DNA from: JAGOEF01 sp964511665
GTDB taxonomy: Bacteria; Bacteroidota; Bacteroidia; Bacteroidales; ML635J-15
Assembly: GCA_964511665.1 (NCBI GenBank)
Contig: CAZEHA010000006.1
Location: 26,419 to 90,418 of the forward strand
Reading direction: 5' to 3'
DNA length: 64,000 nucleotides
Within the stretch, counting starts at the first letter, position 1, and the number at the start of each line of letters is the position of its first letter. Below the pieces are notes generated by a model. That model searched no databases. It saw nothing but the letters and a program-made list of their open reading frames with translations, and was not told where the DNA came from. This document shows, piece after piece, positions 46,557 through 55,858 of the stretch. A program made the translations under genes and the position numbers.

Positions 46557-47507
46557 ATGGCAGGTATTGCATTCAATGCGCAAAAACCATGGAACGATTA
46601 TGCTTCATATCTCAGGAAGCGCTTTGGTGCACGTGTGCAAAAAATTTCGGTCGATGCCGGATTTACCTGCCCCAATCGCGACGGTACATTGTCGTTTTCG
46701 GGTTGTGTGTATTGCAACAACAAAACCTTTAATCCTTTTTACTGTTCTCCAAACAAAAGTATAACTCAACAACTTGCCGAAGGCATTGCTTTTTTTGGAG
46801 CCAAATACAAAACTCAGAAATATTTGGCTTATTTTCAGGCTTATAGCAATACATACAATAGCACAGAGCATTGCATGGCACTGTACGAAGAGGCTTTATC
46901 GGTTGATGGTGTGATAGGGCTGGTAATTGCTACACGACCCGATTGTGTGAGCGACGAATTGCTCAACGAAATTGCACATATTGCTCAACGAAAATATGTG
47001 GTAATAGAGTATGGTGCCGAAAGTACACTGAATACGACGCTAGAACTGATAAATCGTTGCCATACTTACGAACAAACCATTGATGCAGTTATTCGTACAC
47101 ATCGTAATGGTATTTATACCGGTTTACATCTTATTATGGGTTTGCCCGGCGAAAGCATTGCCGATATGCTTGGTCATGCTGAAGCCGTGTCGGAATTGCC
47201 CTTGCACACCGTTAAATTGCATCAGCTTCAAATAATACGAGGCACCAAAGCAGAAGATATATATAGAGAAAACCCCAATCTGTTTACCTTGTTTGGTGTT
47301 GACGAGTATGTGAGATTGGTTGCGCGATTTTTGGCACGACTGCACCCCGGTATCATGCCCGACCGTTTTTCGGGAGAATCGCCCCGTGAACTGCTGTTAG
47401 CACCCGACTGGCAGGGGCTTAAGAATTTTGAACTGCTGCATAGAATTGAAAAGTACATGAATGCGAATGATTTGAAGCAGGCCTGTAGCTTTAAAAAAAA
47501 GTATTAA
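46557..47507 (+). CDS. Radical SAM protein of the TIGR01212 (YhcC/YtqA) family
   Basis: The ATG at 46557 is used; an earlier in-frame start would overlap the previous gene by 62 bp. The protein is 316 aa. The cluster motif is TCPNRDGTLSFSGCVYCNN, with the C-x11-C-x2-C spacing of this family, and GAESTLNTTLELINR and GLHLIMGLPGES follow. These proteins bind a 4Fe-4S cluster and SAM; the reaction is not established for most members. Four bases separate it from the dehydrogenase stop. Confidence 0.9.
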   Translation: MAGIAFNAQKPWNDYASYLRKRFGARVQKISVDAGFTCPNRDGTLSFSGCVYCNNKTFNPFYCSPNKSITQQLAEGIAFFGAKYKTQKYLAYFQAYSNTYNSTEHCMALYEEALSVDGVIGLVIATRPDCVSDELLNEIAHIAQRKYVVIEYGAESTLNTTLELINRCHTYEQTIDAVIRTHRNGIYTGLHLIMGLPGESIADMLGHAEAVSELPLHTVKLHQLQIIRGTKAEDIYRENPNLFTLFGVDEYVRLVARFLARLHPGIMPDRFSGESPRELLLAPDWQGLKNFELLHRIEKYMNANDLKQACSFKKKY

Positions 47508-47523
47508 TGCTGTAATCTCGTTG

Positions 47524-47554
47524 TTGAATTATTTGTGGTTTTATTATATATTTG
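47524..47554 (+). promoter_or_regulatory. Promoter of the lipoprotein gene at 47581
   Basis: TTG at 47524-47526, a 20-base spacer and TATATTTG at 47547-47554. The leader would be about 23 bases. Confidence 0.65.
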
Positions 47555-47580
47555 CATTAATTACTTAAATTTTAAATGCT

Positions 47581-48174
47581 ATGAATAAAGTCATGTTATG
47601 CATTGTTTTAGCACTCACAATGCTGTTGTTTTCATCGTGTGATGATGAAATTACAGATACCAGTTTGGAGGTTATTGTAAAAGACAATTTGGGAAATCCG
47701 GTTGAAGGTGCTAGTGTTAAGTTATATTTGGAATATAGCGATTTACAGAATGGCATTGACCAAATTGGAACAACTCAAATAACTAATACTGAAGGTAAGG
47801 CAGTTTTTACGGGTCTTTCTCCGGTAAAATACTATTGGTTTGCCGAAAAGGAGTGTTTTAATAATTACAATGGTGCTGTTACTACAGCCGAAAGTTTAAC
47901 AGAGGGAGTGAAAAATATTGTTAATTGTATTGTCTCTCAAACAGGAACCATTAAAATGGTCTCAACTTCTACCAACCCATATAAAGTTTATTTCAACGGT
48001 AGTTATGTATTCGATGTTGCAGGGGGGCAAACTTTTTATAGCTTCTATAAACCCACAGGTTCGTATTCAATAAGGGTGCTTCAAATAAGTGGTTATTTGA
48101 TTTATCCAACCGATGAAACTTATTCAACAACCTTGTCTTGTGGCGAAACTGTTACTGTAACATTTCCACAATAA
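47581..48174 (+). CDS. Lipoprotein with a carboxypeptidase-regulatory-like domain
   Basis: A 197-aa protein with lipobox LFSSC (Cys at residue 20) followed by DDEIT. Residues ~27-85 show the CarboxypepD_reg-like pattern (LEVIVKDNLGNPVEGASVKLY, then NTEGKAVFTGLSPVKYYW), a beta-sandwich often found in surface lipoproteins. A second beta region covers the rest. Function unknown. It is a single-gene unit with its own promoter and end hairpin. Confidence 0.8.
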   Translation: MNKVMLCIVLALTMLLFSSCDDEITDTSLEVIVKDNLGNPVEGASVKLYLEYSDLQNGIDQIGTTQITNTEGKAVFTGLSPVKYYWFAEKECFNNYNGAVTTAESLTEGVKNIVNCIVSQTGTIKMVSTSTNPYKVYFNGSYVFDVAGGQTFYSFYKPTGSYSIRVLQISGYLIYPTDETYSTTLSCGETVTVTFPQ

Positions 48175-48200
48175 TCTTTTAAGTTGTTGTGGAAATGTTA
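48158..48200 (+). terminator. Hairpin overlapping the end of the lipoprotein gene
   Basis: TAACATTTCCACAA (48158-48171) is a perfect 14-bp inverted repeat of TTGTGGAAATGTTA (48187-48200), with a 15-base loop that contains the stop codon. It is followed by TAATTTCTTC rather than a pure T-run. Confidence 0.6.
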
Positions 48201-48256
48201 TAATTTCTTCATGCTGTTTAAGGTTTTACTTATAATAGCAAGAATACATCAATCGA

Positions 48257-48727
48257 CTATACCAGTTTAATCGGCTTTTTGTCGCCGGGGTCGAGAGCAG
48301 CAGCCTTAACATCAACATCTGCTTTTACGAAATACTCCGATTTTTCACCGGCAGCAAACGCTCCCATTTTGCCTAATGTTCCCAGTGCGCCTCCTTTTTC
48401 TTTCAGTTCGTCGTTGCTCGATTTAAGAATGGTGTAGGGTAGGGTAAAGGCTATTTCTTTGGTTTCGCCCGGAGCAATGGCAAATGTAGCCTGACCGGTA
48501 CACATACCCAGTTCGAATTCCTTGGTTTTTTTGTCGTCGCCACGCCCTGTGGTGTACTCTTCAATCATTTTTACCTTATACGAAACTACTTCTTGTTCGC
48601 TTTTGGTAGTTAAAACAATTTTACCATCGATTGAACCATCGGCTTTTGGAGCCTGTCCGGGAATTTGCAACTCAACTTTTACGCCACCAATTCCCATTTT
48701 GTTTTTTAAGTTTTGAAAAAATCCCAT
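48257..48727 (-). CDS. Spo0M-like (arrestin-fold) protein
   Basis: A 156-aa protein. The start GFFQNLKNKMGIGGVKVELQIP and the later ATFAIAPGETKEIAFTLPY resemble the N-terminal arrestin-like domain of Spo0M family proteins, including the final PGDKKPIKL part. The Bacillus protein affects sporulation control, but this lineage is not spore forming, so the role here is unknown. It stands alone between convergent and divergent neighbours. Confidence 0.72.
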   Translation of the reverse strand: MGFFQNLKNKMGIGGVKVELQIPGQAPKADGSIDGKIVLTTKSEQEVVSYKVKMIEEYTTGRGDDKKTKEFELGMCTGQATFAIAPGETKEIAFTLPYTILKSSNDELKEKGGALGTLGKMGAFAAGEKSEYFVKADVDVKAAALDPGDKKPIKLV

Positions 48728-48988
48728 TTCATGTACATATTTAGTAGTTAATAATATGCGAATTTATAACAATCGAATTGAATCGCCTATTCCTTTTATT
48801 CGTTTTTTTAACAAAACTATGCGTCGTTTTTAGGTCTAGGTTGTTCTGTGCATATCTTGGTAATATCAATATTATCAAGAACATTTTGTGCATATTCAAG
48901 TTATATTATTATACATGGTACGATATTCGATTTTTGCCATTTTGAAAAATAGTTATATTTTGTTAACCTGTTACTAGTAAATAAATTT

Positions 48989-50515
48989 ATGACAAAGAAA
49001 AGTAGAGGTCGTTTTTTTCAGCAATTTCTGAATGTTGTGGAACGTGGAGGCAATGCACTGCCACATCCGGCCAGTTTATTTGCCATACTTGCCTTGTTGG
49101 CGCTGTTGTTTTCACTTATTGGCTATCATTTGGGATGGCATGCGGTGCACCCGGCCACCAGCGAAACTGTTAATACTGTAAACCTATTGTCGAAAGAAGG
49201 CCTGCACCGCATTTTGCTGGGCATGGTCGATAACTACACCGGTTTTGCACCGCTGGGTATTGTAATGGTTGCGTTACTGGGTATTGGTATTGCCGAAAGC
49301 AGCGGGCTTATCAATGCGGCCATTCGTCTGCTGGTTTTTAAAGCACCGCGCAGGCTGATTACTTTTGTTGTGGTGCTGGCAGGTATTTTGTCGAATATGG
49401 CTTCCGATTTGGGATATGTACTGATAATTCCCATGGCGGGTATCATTTTTCATTCGCTGGGGAGGCACCCCATAGCGGGTATGGCGGCCGCTTTTGCAGG
49501 AGTTTCGGGTGGGTTTAGTGCCAATCTGTTTATTGGCACCATCGATCCGTTGCTTGCCGGTTTGTCAACCGAATCGGCACGCATTATCAACGAAACCTAC
49601 TATGTGTTGCCCACTGCCAATTTTTACTTTATGTTTGCATCTACATTTGTAATTGCATTTGCAGGTACCTGGGTTACCAATCGTTTTGTTGAGCCCCGGC
49701 TGGGTGCTTACACCGGCAATGTGCAACCCGAACCACTCGAGAAAATATCGCCCCGCGAAAAAAAAGCGCTTCTCGCCACATTGGGCGTGGTCTTCCTGTG
49801 GTTTGCCGTCTTGCTTTGGGGTATTATTCCCGACAATGGCTTTTTGCGCGGACCCGAAAACTCGGTGTTGCGATCGCCAATACTGAAAGGCTTTATTTCG
49901 TTCTTATTTCTTATAGCTGGAACCATGGGTATTGTATATGGGTTTATCACACGCAAATTCCGCAGCGATGCCGATGTAGTAAAAGGTATGACAACGAGTT
50001 TTAAAACACTTGCGGCTTTTCTGGTTCTCGTGTTTTTTGCAGCACAGTTTGTTGCCTATTTCAAATGGAGCAATCTGGGGCTGATTATTGCCGTGCAGGG
50101 CGCTAACTTCTTGCATGCAATCGATATCGGACTGATACCATTGCTCGTTTTGTTCATATTATTGTCGGGGTTCATCAACCTGTTTATGGGGTCAGCTTCG
50201 GCAAAATGGGCAATACTTGGACCGGTTTTTATTCCTCTGTTTATGCTACTTGGATACTCTCCCGAGCTGGCTCAGGCAGTATTTCGCATTGGCGATTCAG
50301 TTACCAATGTAATCTCGCCCATGATGAGTTTCTTTGCACTCATTATAGTGTACTTCGAAAAATACGACGAAAAAGCAGGTATTGGAACAATTGTATCAAC
50401 CATGCTGCCCTATTCGCTGGTATTTTTTGTTCTCTGGACATTGCTTATCATTGCATGGACATTGATTGGATTGCCTCTGGGGCCGGGCGCAGGACTATAC
50501 TATAATGGAATGTAG
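48989..50515 (+). CDS. AbgT-family transporter
   Basis: A 508-aa membrane protein with about eleven to thirteen helices. Typical segments are NVVERGGNALPHPASLFAI near the N-terminus, GVSGGFSANLFIGTIDPLLAG in the first half (FSANLFIGTIDPLLAG), and FINLFMGSASAKWAI and DSVTNVISPMMSF in the second half. AbgT proteins take up p-aminobenzoyl-glutamate or export sulfonamides. No abgA/B hydrolase is adjacent, so the substrate is open. It is convergent with yjbQ, 8 bp apart. Confidence 0.9.
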   Translation: MTKKSRGRFFQQFLNVVERGGNALPHPASLFAILALLALLFSLIGYHLGWHAVHPATSETVNTVNLLSKEGLHRILLGMVDNYTGFAPLGIVMVALLGIGIAESSGLINAAIRLLVFKAPRRLITFVVVLAGILSNMASDLGYVLIIPMAGIIFHSLGRHPIAGMAAAFAGVSGGFSANLFIGTIDPLLAGLSTESARIINETYYVLPTANFYFMFASTFVIAFAGTWVTNRFVEPRLGAYTGNVQPEPLEKISPREKKALLATLGVVFLWFAVLLWGIIPDNGFLRGPENSVLRSPILKGFISFLFLIAGTMGIVYGFITRKFRSDADVVKGMTTSFKTLAAFLVLVFFAAQFVAYFKWSNLGLIIAVQGANFLHAIDIGLIPLLVLFILLSGFINLFMGSASAKWAILGPVFIPLFMLLGYSPELAQAVFRIGDSVTNVISPMMSFFALIIVYFEKYDEKAGIGTIVSTMLPYSLVFFVLWTLLIIAWTLIGLPLGPGAGLYYNGM

Positions 50516-50523
50516 CTAGAAGC

Positions 50524-50940
50524 TTATTCTCCAATAATTTTTACCAGAACACGTTTTCGGCGTTTTCCATCGAATTCACCGTAGAATATTTGTTCCCAGG
50601 GTCCAAAGTCAAGCTGCCCCTTACTGATGGCTACAACAACTTCTCTACCCATTATAGTGCGTTTTAAATGTGCATCGGCATTGTCTTCGTATGAGTTGTG
50701 CCGGTATTGCGAATGTGGTTTCTCCGGAGCCAGTTTCTCGAGCCAAACTTCGTAGTCGTAGTGTAGGCCCGACTCATCATCGTTAATAAATACACTGCTG
50801 GTAATGTGCATGGCGTTTACCAGACATAAACCCTCGGTAATGCCACTTTGGTGCAAACACTGATTTATTTCCGGTGTAATATTGATGAGTTTCCGTCGTG
50901 TATCGGTCTGAAACCACAACTCTTTTCTATAGCTTTTCAT
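50524..50940 (-). CDS. yjbQ: YjbQ/UPF0047 family protein
   Basis: A 138-aa protein of the YjbQ family. Conserved parts are AMHITSSVFINDDESG, HSQYRHNSYEDNADAHLK and GQLDFGPWEQIFYGEFDG in outline (LDFGPWEQIFYGEFDG), giving the clustered His and Glu residues at the trimer active site. Members have been reported as thiamine-phosphate-synthase-like enzymes, but the physiological role is uncertain. Length is standard. Confidence 0.9.
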   Translation of the reverse strand: MKSYRKELWFQTDTRRKLINITPEINQCLHQSGITEGLCLVNAMHITSSVFINDDESGLHYDYEVWLEKLAPEKPHSQYRHNSYEDNADAHLKRTIMGREVVVAISKGQLDFGPWEQIFYGEFDGKRRKRVLVKIIGE

Positions 50941-50996
50941 AGGTATTATGTTTTACGGCGAATTCATTGTTGGCCAATAGATGCATTATAATACGA

Positions 50997-52730
50997 TTAC
51001 TGTTCAAGTATTTCTTTGGCCATGGCATCGATAAGCGATTCAAGCATATTTTGCTTTTCATCAAATTGACTTATGTGCTGCAACTGGTCTCGTACACTAA
51101 AATAAAACTTAATTTTTGGCTCAGTGCCCGATGGTCTCACTGTGATGCGTGATCCATTTATTAATTCAAATTGCAATACATCCGATTTTGGCAGATTGAT
51201 ATCGTAGCGCAAATCGCTAATCATATCAATGGTTTTTTGCTTCAGATAATCGTGAATCAGTGCGACATCGACACCGGCAATCGATTGAGGAGGTGAATGC
51301 CTGAAATTCTCCATCATTTGTTTAATTTCTTCGGCACCCGATTTCCCTTTTTTTGTAATCGATAGCATTTTTTCGTGATAAAACCCGAATTTACAGTATA
51401 TGTCTTTCAAAATGCAATACAGTGTTTTTCCTTGTTCTTTAGCCCAGGCCGCTGCTTCAGCTATAAGGGCAGAGGCAATTACGGCATCTTTATCGCGCAC
51501 AAAGTCGCCGGCCAGATAGCCATAGCTTTCTTCACCGCCTCCAATGAACCGTGCGTTGCCTTCGTGTTTGCGTATAATTTCGGCAATGTATTTGAATCCG
51601 GTTAGCACATCGTACGACTTCACCCCGAAATGCTCGGCCATTACACTAAGTAAGTCGGTGGTAACAATGGTTTTTACGATAAACTCTTTGCCGGTAAGTT
51701 TTCCTTTTTCTTTCCATTGGCTCAACAGGTAATACAACAAAACAGATGCGGTTTGATTTCCGTTCAACAGAACATATTCTCCTTCGGCATTCAAAACAAT
51801 GATACCCACTCTGTCGGTGTCGGGGTCGGTGCCGGCAACCAGCACAGCATTGGTTTTTCGGGCTATTTGCAACGCCATTTCAAGAGCTGCAGGCTCTTCG
51901 GGGTTGGGCGATTTTACAGTGCTAAAAATGCCATCAACCACGTCTTGTTCTGCCACATGAATAATGTTGGTAAAGCCAAAAGCCTTCAGTGCCATAGGAA
52001 CCAGCTTTACTCCCGATCCATGTATTGGTGTGTAAACAATAGGCATGTCGTGGTGCTTGGCCACCAATTCTCGATTCAGGCCTAGTGTTTTTATTTGTTC
52101 TATGTACAATTCGTCTATCTCTTTGCCAATGCTGTGAATAAGTTCGGTGTTGGCATTGAAGTTAACTTCAGAAATACGGGTAATACGCCTTACTTCGGCA
52201 ATGATGGCGCTGTCGTGAGGAGCTACAATCTGCGCTCCATCATCCCAATATACTTTATATCCGTTATACTCGGGAGGATTGTGTGATGCTGTTACAACAA
52301 TACCTGCCATACACTTAAGTTGCCTCACTGCAAACGAAAGCTCGGGAGTAGGGCGCAAATCATCAAACAGATACACGCTGATGCCGTTGGCGCTAAGAAC
52401 GGCAGCCGCAGTTTCGGCATAGAACCGGCTGTTGTTGCGGCAATCGTAGGCTATGGCTACACTTTTGTTGCTACTCGAATCTGTTTTTAGCATATAGTTT
52501 GCAAGGCCTTGTGTGGCCATGCCGATGGTGTATTTATTTATACGATTGGTTCCGGCTCCCATGATTCCGCGCAACCCACCGGTCCCAAATTCCAAATCTT
52601 TGTAAAACGACTCTGTAAGTTGCGATTGGTCGTGTTCGAGCATGTGCCTGATTTCGAATGCGGTTTGCTCGTCGATATTGTCGCTAAGCCACAATAACGC
52701 CTTCTCTTTTACTTGTGCAATAATATCCAT
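50997..52730 (-). CDS. Phosphohexomutase (phosphoglucomutase/phosphomannomutase family)
   Basis: A 577-aa alpha-D-phosphohexomutase. The phosphoserine loop is TASHNPPEYNGYK, the metal loop GTDPDTDRVGI, the sugar-specificity loop GGEESYGYL (the GEExxG type of PGM2/PgcA), and the phosphate-binding loop RPSGTEPKIKFYF. It interconverts hexose-1- and -6-phosphates for nucleotide-sugar synthesis and glycogen. Length fits the PgcA/PGM2-like branch. Whether glucose or ribose phosphates are preferred cannot be told. Confidence 0.93.
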   Translation of the reverse strand: MDIIAQVKEKALLWLSDNIDEQTAFEIRHMLEHDQSQLTESFYKDLEFGTGGLRGIMGAGTNRINKYTIGMATQGLANYMLKTDSSSNKSVAIAYDCRNNSRFYAETAAAVLSANGISVYLFDDLRPTPELSFAVRQLKCMAGIVVTASHNPPEYNGYKVYWDDGAQIVAPHDSAIIAEVRRITRISEVNFNANTELIHSIGKEIDELYIEQIKTLGLNRELVAKHHDMPIVYTPIHGSGVKLVPMALKAFGFTNIIHVAEQDVVDGIFSTVKSPNPEEPAALEMALQIARKTNAVLVAGTDPDTDRVGIIVLNAEGEYVLLNGNQTASVLLYYLLSQWKEKGKLTGKEFIVKTIVTTDLLSVMAEHFGVKSYDVLTGFKYIAEIIRKHEGNARFIGGGEESYGYLAGDFVRDKDAVIASALIAEAAAWAKEQGKTLYCILKDIYCKFGFYHEKMLSITKKGKSGAEEIKQMMENFRHSPPQSIAGVDVALIHDYLKQKTIDMISDLRYDINLPKSDVLQFELINGSRITVRPSGTEPKIKFYFSVRDQLQHISQFDEKQNMLESLIDAMAKEILEQ

Positions 52731-52811
52731 TGTTATGCTAACTTTTTGTTTGTAAAAATAGCACTTTTCATCGAAAGCCGAATCAAAATGTTAAACATTG
52801 TTTCGGTGCTG

Positions 52812-54206
52812 CTAGGCCTTACTGGCATATATTGTAGCTATTTCAGAAACAATCTTACAAATAGTTGAATGCAGTTCTTTAATATCGGCATAGGTTTCGG
52901 GTTTTGCTTTTCGCAGCCAGATGCGCCGGTAGTCGTGCAGCACTATCACTAACCATTCGAACCATGCCTGCGCTGCAAAACCACTTATCGGCAAACTAAC
53001 GATATATATCAGGCTAAAAACAAGATGCCCTGTTGCAAAATAAAATATTAGCGTCTGTATCAAATAAAACAGGGGTAACACAAATAAACCCCAAACAAAC
53101 TTAACCGATGAATGAAATTGTTTGTCTTTAATTTTCAATACCAGTATTTTCGGGATGATATAGCCTATGAAATTGTTGATAAAACCATACAAAAACACCG
53201 GAATTGTAACCAAAAGTAACAGGCTCGATGCAATGAGCCTGATCATGTTGAGTTTGGGTTTTTCGATACTCTGATTCGATAGGCGGTATTGTTTTTTCAA
53301 CAGTTCGAACCTTTCGGTTAATTGATTGAGTTGCAACAAGCCATCGATGTTTTCGGTTTCGTACCGTTCGATTGCAGCAATGGTGATTTTATCGGCACGA
53401 AAACGGTTCAACTGGGTCAGTTTGCCCAGTTTGAACTGTTTTATACATTGTTTAACAAACAAAGTCCTCAGACTTTCGTACATGTTGTACAATTTCAGAT
53501 TGCTTATGTTGATGGCCAGGTTGTGCAATTGCATGGCTATTTCATCGCGCAATGCTATTTGTGCTTTTTGTTCGTTTTCGCGATACATTTCGGCAAATTT
53601 TTGTACCTCGATGGGGGTTCCGTAGCGTACATGCGCCACACTTCTGAATGTATTGTAACGGCTGAAGTAAATTCCAACCGGAATAACAAGTACTCCAAGC
53701 GTGAAATTGTTGCGTTCCTCTGCCATGAAAGCAACACGGGGTACGCCTTTTTTTAAGCCCAGTATATGTCGTTTGTTTGTGTGTTGTGCCTCGGGGAAGA
53801 GCGCAATGGCGCGTTTGTGCTCAAGAACCTGACTTACATAATCGAAAGAGTCGTCGTTTTTAATCAGGTTTTCTTTGCCATCGCGAATGCGATATACCGG
53901 CAGTATTTTTAGTCGATAGAGAATAGTTCTTAATACACGGTTTCTGAAAATATCGGCACGAGCCAGAAAAACCACCTGTTGCTTGGTAGTGGCAAGTATT
54001 AACATAGGGTCCATCAAAGCGTTCTGATGATTGGGCGCAAAGATTATCGGTCTGTTTTGGGGTATATTATCGAGTCCTTCTACCGAAATACTTTTGTAGA
54101 ACAGACGGTGGATAAAAAATACATATTTAGAGGCAATATTCCAACTCTTCGAAAAGCGAAGCATGTTACCCGGTATCTGTTGCGATTTACTCATCGATAC
54201 TAGCAT
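52812..54206 (-). CDS. PlsC-family acyltransferase with a long C-terminal membrane part
   Basis: A 464-aa protein (start at 54206 or the ATG at 54194). The acyltransferase domain (~30-240) has NHQNALMDPM, an HX5D form of the usual HX4D, then ILPVYRIRDG, and LFPEAQHTN in place of FPEGT. The last ~170 residues include two pairs of hydrophobic helices (~320-430), beyond a plain PlsC (~240 aa). It probably acylates glycerol-3-phosphate, a lysophospholipid or an envelope lipid; the extra helices suggest a membrane-anchored enzyme. It starts 11 bp after the BASS stop. Confidence 0.82.
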   Translation of the reverse strand: MLVSMSKSQQIPGNMLRFSKSWNIASKYVFFIHRLFYKSISVEGLDNIPQNRPIIFAPNHQNALMDPMLILATTKQQVVFLARADIFRNRVLRTILYRLKILPVYRIRDGKENLIKNDDSFDYVSQVLEHKRAIALFPEAQHTNKRHILGLKKGVPRVAFMAEERNNFTLGVLVIPVGIYFSRYNTFRSVAHVRYGTPIEVQKFAEMYRENEQKAQIALRDEIAMQLHNLAINISNLKLYNMYESLRTLFVKQCIKQFKLGKLTQLNRFRADKITIAAIERYETENIDGLLQLNQLTERFELLKKQYRLSNQSIEKPKLNMIRLIASSLLLLVTIPVFLYGFINNFIGYIIPKILVLKIKDKQFHSSVKFVWGLFVLPLFYLIQTLIFYFATGHLVFSLIYIVSLPISGFAAQAWFEWLVIVLHDYRRIWLRKAKPETYADIKELHSTICKIVSEIATIYASKA

Positions 54207-54216
54207 GTAATCACCA

Positions 54217-55164
54217 TTAATTCGCTGTTCTCCGTCTCCATATGCCGGCTACTGCTAAACCTGCCAATATATGCCAAATACCCCACCAGGCAACCACAAT
54301 CATCATCCCGCCTAAGGGCAGCTCAGGCGAAAATATATTGGGATTAAACAACAGCACCAAACCCAGACCCGAGTTTTGTATCCCTGTTTCTATGGCAATG
54401 GTTCTTCGGTTTTGTGAGTTAAGCCGTGCAATGCTGCCTACCGTATAGCCACTGCCAATAGCAAGGGCATTGTGAAGAAAAACTATAAGTAGAATCCAGG
54501 CGATGTATTGTACAAAGTAATCGTAATTGTTGGCAAACATCATAACCACCATGCCCATGAAAAAAATGATGCTGAATATTCTGATGGGTTTCTTTATGAA
54601 TTGGGTTGCTTTGTCGAAGTAACGATTGAACAGCATACCGGCTACAATGGGAATGCCCAAAAGAATGAGCACTGTTTTAAACATTTGCCAGGGGTCAATT
54701 TCAAGTTGCTGCAATAAGGCACTTTCGCCGTAAGGTCCCCATGCTTGATACAGTTTTCCCCAAAGGGCAAAATTAAGTGGTGTCATTACTATGGCCGAAA
54801 TCGTGGCTATAGCGGTAAGACTAACCGATAGCGCCGCATTGCCTTTTGCCAGTGTTGAAATAAAATTAGATACGTTACCACCCGGACAGGCAGCAACCAG
54901 AATCATTCCCATAGCAACACCAATGGTCATATTACTGCCAAATGCCATAATCAACAAAAATGTCAGGATGGGAAGCACCAAAAACTGAGCAATTACTCCG
55001 GCAACAAGAGCCTTGGGTTTGCGAAACAATTCCACAAAATGTGCAGGCTTAATTTCGAGCGCTACCCCAAACATGATTATGGCAATTGTTATGTTCAGTA
55101 CGAATAAGCCTCCATCGCTAAAATCGAGACGGGCTTTGTCCATTTCCTGTAATGCTTCAAACAT
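54217..55164 (-). CDS. Bile acid:sodium symporter (BASS/SBF) family transporter
   Basis: The ATG at 55164 is used; an upstream in-frame start is TTG. The protein is 315 aa with about ten helices. Conserved SBF features are FGVALEIKPAHF, AACPGGNVSNFISTLAKGNAALS in outline (CPGGNVSNFIST, GNAALSVSLT) and ETGIQNSGLGLVLL, which build the Na+ and substrate sites. BASS proteins carry bile acids or other organic anions such as pyruvate or pantoate; no substrate can be assigned here. It is followed closely by the acyltransferase gene. Confidence 0.92.
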   Translation of the reverse strand: MFEALQEMDKARLDFSDGGLFVLNITIAIIMFGVALEIKPAHFVELFRKPKALVAGVIAQFLVLPILTFLLIMAFGSNMTIGVAMGMILVAACPGGNVSNFISTLAKGNAALSVSLTAIATISAIVMTPLNFALWGKLYQAWGPYGESALLQQLEIDPWQMFKTVLILLGIPIVAGMLFNRYFDKATQFIKKPIRIFSIIFFMGMVVMMFANNYDYFVQYIAWILLIVFLHNALAIGSGYTVGSIARLNSQNRRTIAIETGIQNSGLGLVLLFNPNIFSPELPLGGMMIVVAWWGIWHILAGLAVAGIWRRRTAN

Positions 55165-55185
55165 AAGTCGATGTGTATAACACCG

Positions 55186-55193
55186 CAAAAATA
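55186..55193 (-). promoter_or_regulatory. -7 element of the BASS-acyltransferase genes
   Basis: The minus strand reads TATTTTTG, 21 bases before the BASS ATG. Confidence 0.5.
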
Positions 55194-55285
55194 ATAATAA
55201 AAACCTTGCGGTAAATAATGTGTTTCATCAACTGCCCAAATCAATATGTTTTAATAAGATTATAAACATTCACAAAATTTACCAT

Positions 55286-55293
55286 TATATTTG
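55286..55293 (+). promoter_or_regulatory. -7 element of cdd
   Basis: TATATTTG, 19 bases before the cytidine deaminase ATG at 55313. No clear TTG at -33. Confidence 0.5.
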
Positions 55294-55312
55294 TAGATAT
55301 ATTACGCCGATT

Positions 55313-55792
55313 ATGGAACACAAATTCATTCAAATACCTTATAGTGAATGCAGTAACACTGAACTCTCGGCCGATGACCAGATGCTTGTAGAAAAGGCAA
55401 TATCGGCAGCAATGGCAGCATATGCGCCATATTCCAATTATAGGGTGGGGGCGGCTGTCCTTCTCGAGAATGGCGAAACAATGGCTGCCGGTAATCAGGA
55501 AAATGCTGCCTATCCTTCGGGTATGTGTGCCGAAAGAACTGTGTTGTACTATGCTAAGGCCGTGTATGCCAATGTGAAAATACTAAGCCTTGCTATTGTT
55601 GCTATCGATAAGGATGGAAAGGTCAGACGGCAAGCTGTCCCTCCGTGCGGAGCATGCCGTCAGGTTATTGGCGAAACCACCGAAAGAAATAATACCCCTA
55701 TCAAACTATTGCTTCACGGTGCTGACTCGACCCTGATTTTTGCAAATTCCAACGACTTACTCCCTTTGGGTTTTAACAGCCGCAATTTGTAG
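55313..55792 (+). CDS. cdd: Cytidine deaminase
   Basis: The ATG at 55313 (MEHKFIQIPYSEC) fits the promoter; an in-frame start at 55220 would lie upstream of it. The protein is 159 aa. The N-terminal region YAPYSNYRVGAAVL, the zinc/proton-shuttle motif MCAERTVLYY and the zinc motif PPCGACRQVI are complete. It deaminates cytidine and deoxycytidine to uridine for pyrimidine salvage, in keeping with the nucleases elsewhere in the window. Length is slightly above the ~135 aa minimum form. Confidence 0.95.
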   Translation: MEHKFIQIPYSECSNTELSADDQMLVEKAISAAMAAYAPYSNYRVGAAVLLENGETMAAGNQENAAYPSGMCAERTVLYYAKAVYANVKILSLAIVAIDKDGKVRRQAVPPCGACRQVIGETTERNNTPIKLLLHGADSTLIFANSNDLLPLGFNSRNL

Positions 55793-55800
55793 AACAGGTG

Positions 55801-55838
55801 CAAAAAAAATGAGTGCCTGTTCTCGCATTGCACTCATT
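55801..55838 (-). terminator. Terminator between cdd and the FISUMP gene
   Basis: AATGAGTGC (55808-55816) pairs with GCACTCATT (55830-55838). On the minus strand it is followed by a T-run, giving a good terminator for the FISUMP gene. A competing 8-bp stem (55791-55798 with 55816-55823) overlaps the cdd stop and may serve the plus strand. Confidence 0.7.
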
Positions 55839-55858
55839 AAAAAGTTTTCCGTTATCTG

